NCBI GenBank assembly: GCA_942493035.1
Contig: OW818666.1
Span: 1,860,001 to 1,924,000 of the forward strand
DNA from: WRGT01 sp942493035
GTDB taxonomy: Bacteria; Spirochaetota; UBA4802; UBA5550
DNA length: 64,000 nucleotides
Direction: 5' to 3'
Translations under genes and position numbers: made by a program
Notes under the pieces: model-generated
What the model was told of the DNA's origin: nothing
Database searches by the model: none
What the model saw: only the letters and a program-made list of their open reading frames with translations
Shown: positions 61,571 to 64,000 of the stretch, in pieces
Layout: each line of letters starts with the position of its first letter
Position numbering within the stretch: the stretch's first letter is position 1

Positions 61571-64000
61571 TCACTTCTTTTTAAACATCTTCGCTAAGAA
61601 CTGTCCCGTATACGATGCAGCGACCTTGCTTATCTCCTCAGGGGTACCTTTTGCAAGAAGAGTCCCTCCTGCATCGCCACCTTCGGGACCGAGATCTATA
61701 ACATGATCTGCTGTTTTTATCACATCGAGGTTATGTTCAATAACTATGATTGTATTCCCCTTATCGACAAGGGAGTTCAGAACCTCTATAAGCTTTCTGA
61801 TGTCATCAAAGTGCAGTCCAGTTGTCGGCTCGTCGAGTATATAAACTGTTTTACCCGTGGCACGCTTTGAAAGCTCTGTAGCAAGCTTAATCCGCTGCGC
61901 CTCACCTCCGGACAGCGTTGTAGCGGGCTGCCCCAGCTTGACATAACCGAGCCCTACACGCTGCAGAGTTTCGAGCTTTGTGTAAACAGAAGGAATACTT
62001 TCAAAAAACGGTACTGCTTCAGCAACGGTCATATCGAGAACTTCAAATATATTTTTCCCTTTGAATCTTACTTCAAGAGTTTCGTGATTATATCTCTTCC
62101 CTTTACATACATCGCATGTAATGTAAACATCGGGGAGAAAATGCATCTCAATCTTTTTAACTCCGTCACCTTCGCAGGTTTCACATCGTCCGCCGGATAC
62201 GTTAAATGAGAACCTTCCAGACTTGTAACCCCGGATCTTGGATTCAGGGAGTTTGGCGTAAAGATCGCGTATTGGAGTGAATAGTCCCGTGTAAGTAGCC
62301 GGATTAGAACGTGGTGTCCTCCCTATGGCTGACTGGTCTATATCAATTACTTTATCTATATACTCAAGACCTGAGATCTCGTCAAAAGCCCCTGGATATT
62401 CTTTCGATTTCATCACCAGAGCGGAGAGAGACTTGTACAGAATTTCAATCACAAGTGAAGACTTACCTGAACCGGAAACTCCAGTTACAGCAGTGAACAC
62501 CCCCAGGGGGAAATCGACATCGATCTTTTTTAAATTATTCTCACGCGCTCCCCTGATGCTGATAAACCTGTCCGATTTTCTTCTTACCGCAGGAACCGGA
62601 ATAGATTTAATACCTGACAGATAATTTCCTGTTATTGACTTAGCACATGCCTTAATCTCTTCAGGTGTACCCGCGGCAATAACATAACCACCTTCAACAC
62701 CGGCGCCGGGACCCATATCAATAACGTAATCCGCTTCCATAATTGTATCTTCATCATGCTCAACTACAAGTACAGTATTTCCAATATCACGGAGATACTT
62801 CAGAGTAACCATAAGTTTTTCGTTATCCCGCTGATGAAGCCCTATACTCGGTTCATCAAGAACATAGAGCACCCCCGTCAGAGCCGAACCTATCTGCGTA
62901 GCAAGCCGTATACGCTGCGATTCACCTCCAGAGAGTGTACCGGCCGCCCTGTCGAGAGTCAGGTAATCAATACCTACATCATTAAGAAACTTCAGACGTA
63001 TTCGTATCTCTTTCAGTATCTGTTCTGCAATCTTCTGTTCAGTGGGATTAAGTTCAATATTACTGAAAAACTGAAAGGAGTTTTTAATGGACATCGATGA
63101 TATTTCATCAATGCCGCGGTCATTTACCTTTACAGATAGACTTTCCGGCCGGAGTCTTTTACCCTTGCATGAAGTACATGTATTATTCGACATGTACTTC
63201 TCCATCCATATCCGCATATCCTCGGAATTGGTTTCTTTATATCTTCTCTCAAGATTCGGGAGTACCCCCTCAAATGATCTTGAGAATTTAAATTCTGAAT
63301 CACTGCGCTTTATATTATAATTTATCTTATCCCGGCCTGAACCGTAAAGTATTACCTTCTTTGTTTTTTCCGGAAGATCTTTCCAGGGAGTATCGGGATT
63401 GAAACTGAAACTCTTAGCCAGGGACTGAATTGTTTCGAGATACCAGTAGCTTGTACTCTTCCCCCATACTTCAAGTACCCCTTCATTAAGCGATTTTTCC
63501 GGATCGGAAACGATCCGTTCCGGATCAAACTGCATTATAAATCCGAGACCGTCACACTCGGGACATGCGCCGTATGGAGTGTTGAATGAAAACATTCGCG
63601 GCGAAAGTTCAGACATCGATATTCCGCATTCAGGGCATGACAGCTGTGTTGAGTAGAGGAGCTCCTTGTCATCGGTGATGATTGTAATAAGTCCTCCGCT
63701 GAGATCCATTGCAGTCTCAATAGATTCAGCAAGACGCGGCCTGATCCCGTCTTTAATTACAATTCTATCTACTACTATCTCTATTGTATGCTTTTTCTGT
63801 TTTTCAAGTTTAATCTCTTCTTCAACAGTACGGAACTCACCGTCAATTCTCAGACGGATAAAACCGTTTTTACGCGCCTGTTCAATATAATCTACATGCT
63901 CCCCTTTTTTACCGCGCACAAGAGGAGCGAGTATCTGACATTTAGTATTTTTTTTAAAAGTAAGTACAGATTCTACAATCTGATCGATTGACTGGGATGA
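61571..64000 (-). CDS. uvrA: Excinuclease ABC subunit A (5' end outside window)
   Basis: The frame stays open to the right edge, so the first ~120 residues (including the first Walker A) are missing; about 809 residues are visible. Seen are the UvrB-binding/insertion region, a zinc finger (CPECGISM and CPECDGLGF), the ABC signatures LSGGESQRIRLATQ and LSGGEAQRIKLATEL, the second Walker A GVSGSGKSSLV and the second zinc module (CETCEGDG, CDVCKGKR). UvrA scans DNA for bulky lesions and loads UvrB. An apparent start at 63919 (GTG) is internal to the gene and should not be used. Confidence 0.96.
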   Translation of the reverse strand, partial: SSQSIDQIVESVLTFKKNTKCQILAPLVRGKKGEHVDYIEQARKNGFIRLRIDGEFRTVEEEIKLEKQKKHTIEIVVDRIVIKDGIRPRLAESIETAMDLSGGLITIITDDKELLYSTQLSCPECGISMSELSPRMFSFNTPYGACPECDGLGFIMQFDPERIVSDPEKSLNEGVLEVWGKSTSYWYLETIQSLAKSFSFNPDTPWKDLPEKTKKVILYGSGRDKINYNIKRSDSEFKFSRSFEGVLPNLERRYKETNSEDMRIWMEKYMSNNTCTSCKGKRLRPESLSVKVNDRGIDEISSMSIKNSFQFFSNIELNPTEQKIAEQILKEIRIRLKFLNDVGIDYLTLDRAAGTLSGGESQRIRLATQIGSALTGVLYVLDEPSIGLHQRDNEKLMVTLKYLRDIGNTVLVVEHDEDTIMEADYVIDMGPGAGVEGGYVIAAGTPEEIKACAKSITGNYLSGIKSIPVPAVRRKSDRFISIRGARENNLKKIDVDFPLGVFTAVTGVSGSGKSSLVIEILYKSLSALVMKSKEYPGAFDEISGLEYIDKVIDIDQSAIGRTPRSNPATYTGLFTPIRDLYAKLPESKIRGYKSGRFSFNVSGGRCETCEGDGVKKIEMHFLPDVYITCDVCKGKRYNHETLEVRFKGKNIFEVLDMTVAEAVPFFESIPSVYTKLETLQRVGLGYVKLGQPATTLSGGEAQRIKLATELSKRATGKTVYILDEPTTGLHFDDIRKLIEVLNSLVDKGNTIIVIEHNLDVIKTADHVIDLGPEGGDAGGTLLAKGTPEEISKVAASYTGQFLAKMFKKK

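Noticed and set aside
1..64000. Search for tRNA, rRNA, CRISPR arrays and a replication origin
   Set aside because: No cloverleaf or TPsiC box, rRNA segment, regularly spaced direct-repeat array or DnaA-box cluster was seen by eye; a tRNAscan or CRISPR search could still find weak cases.
63919..64000. Treating the GTG at 63919 as the start of uvrA
   Set aside because: The frame stays open to the window edge and the known N-terminal ATPase motif is missing, so the real start is outside.

Overview
The window is about 64 kb of low-GC bacterial chromosome, with both ends inside genes: an iron-type alcohol dehydrogenase at the left edge and uvrA at the right. The gene set suggests a Gram-negative, mainly anaerobic fermenter. 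It has an outer-membrane barrel protein, an AsmA-like protein and lipoproteins, together with oxygen-sensitive enzymes: aldehyde ferredoxin oxidoreductase, 4-hydroxybutyryl-CoA dehydratase, a 2[4Fe-4S] ferredoxin, a bacteriohemerythrin and a probable selenoprotein. Membrane-bound AraC regulators, cyclic-nucleotide/TPR proteins and an McsA-McsB-ClpC operon fit a spirochaete-like lineage, but there is no rRNA and the placement is inference.

Layout. 0-2.8 kb: MoaD-like protein, tungsten aldehyde oxidoreductase and Fe-ADH in one minus-strand operon. 3-12.5 kb: single genes (AraC regulator, prmA, rsmE, VOC protein, lactate/malate-type dehydrogenase, M48 protease) separated by many copies of a short repeat, GGGGTCAGAGCC, with a frameshifted REP-associated transposase among them. 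12.9-22.7 kb: a plus-strand run of purB, miaB, a SPOR protein, mutS, a double cyclic-nucleotide-binding protein and an AsmA-like protein. 22.7-28.8 kb: leuCD-like genes and mcsA-mcsB-clpC. 29-34 kb: ankyrin/NodB lipoprotein, an IS30 element, ferredoxin, hemerythrin and a dienelactone-hydrolase-like protein. 34.2-43 kb: a 4-hydroxybutyrate operon (abfD, a CGGCNP protein, CoA-transferase, permease) behind a near-consensus sigma-54 promoter, with its probable CBS-PAS-AAA activator next to it. 43-51 kb: an unannotated selenoprotein gene, panE, twin cNMP-GGDEF proteins, an HtrA protease, a HEAT protein and a hydrolase-like protein lacking its nucleophile. 51-64 kb: pcm, an NHL/VWA protein, two anion transporters, a large CoA-transferase, an alpha/beta hydrolase and uvrA.

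The metabolic theme is 4-hydroxybutyrate/crotonyl-CoA fermentation. AbfD, two CoA-transferases, AOR and Fe-ADH would link CoA esters, acids, aldehydes and alcohols.

The main points of interest are: (i) a UGA-containing selenoprotein gene at 43239-43565 with a SECIS-like hairpin; (ii) a sigma-54 promoter plus an array of 18-bp dyads spaced 19 bp apart upstream of abfD; (iii) three or more dispersed repeat families, one bracketing a decaying RAYT transposase and apparently invading coding sequence; (iv) an McsB whose catalytic motifs are all altered.
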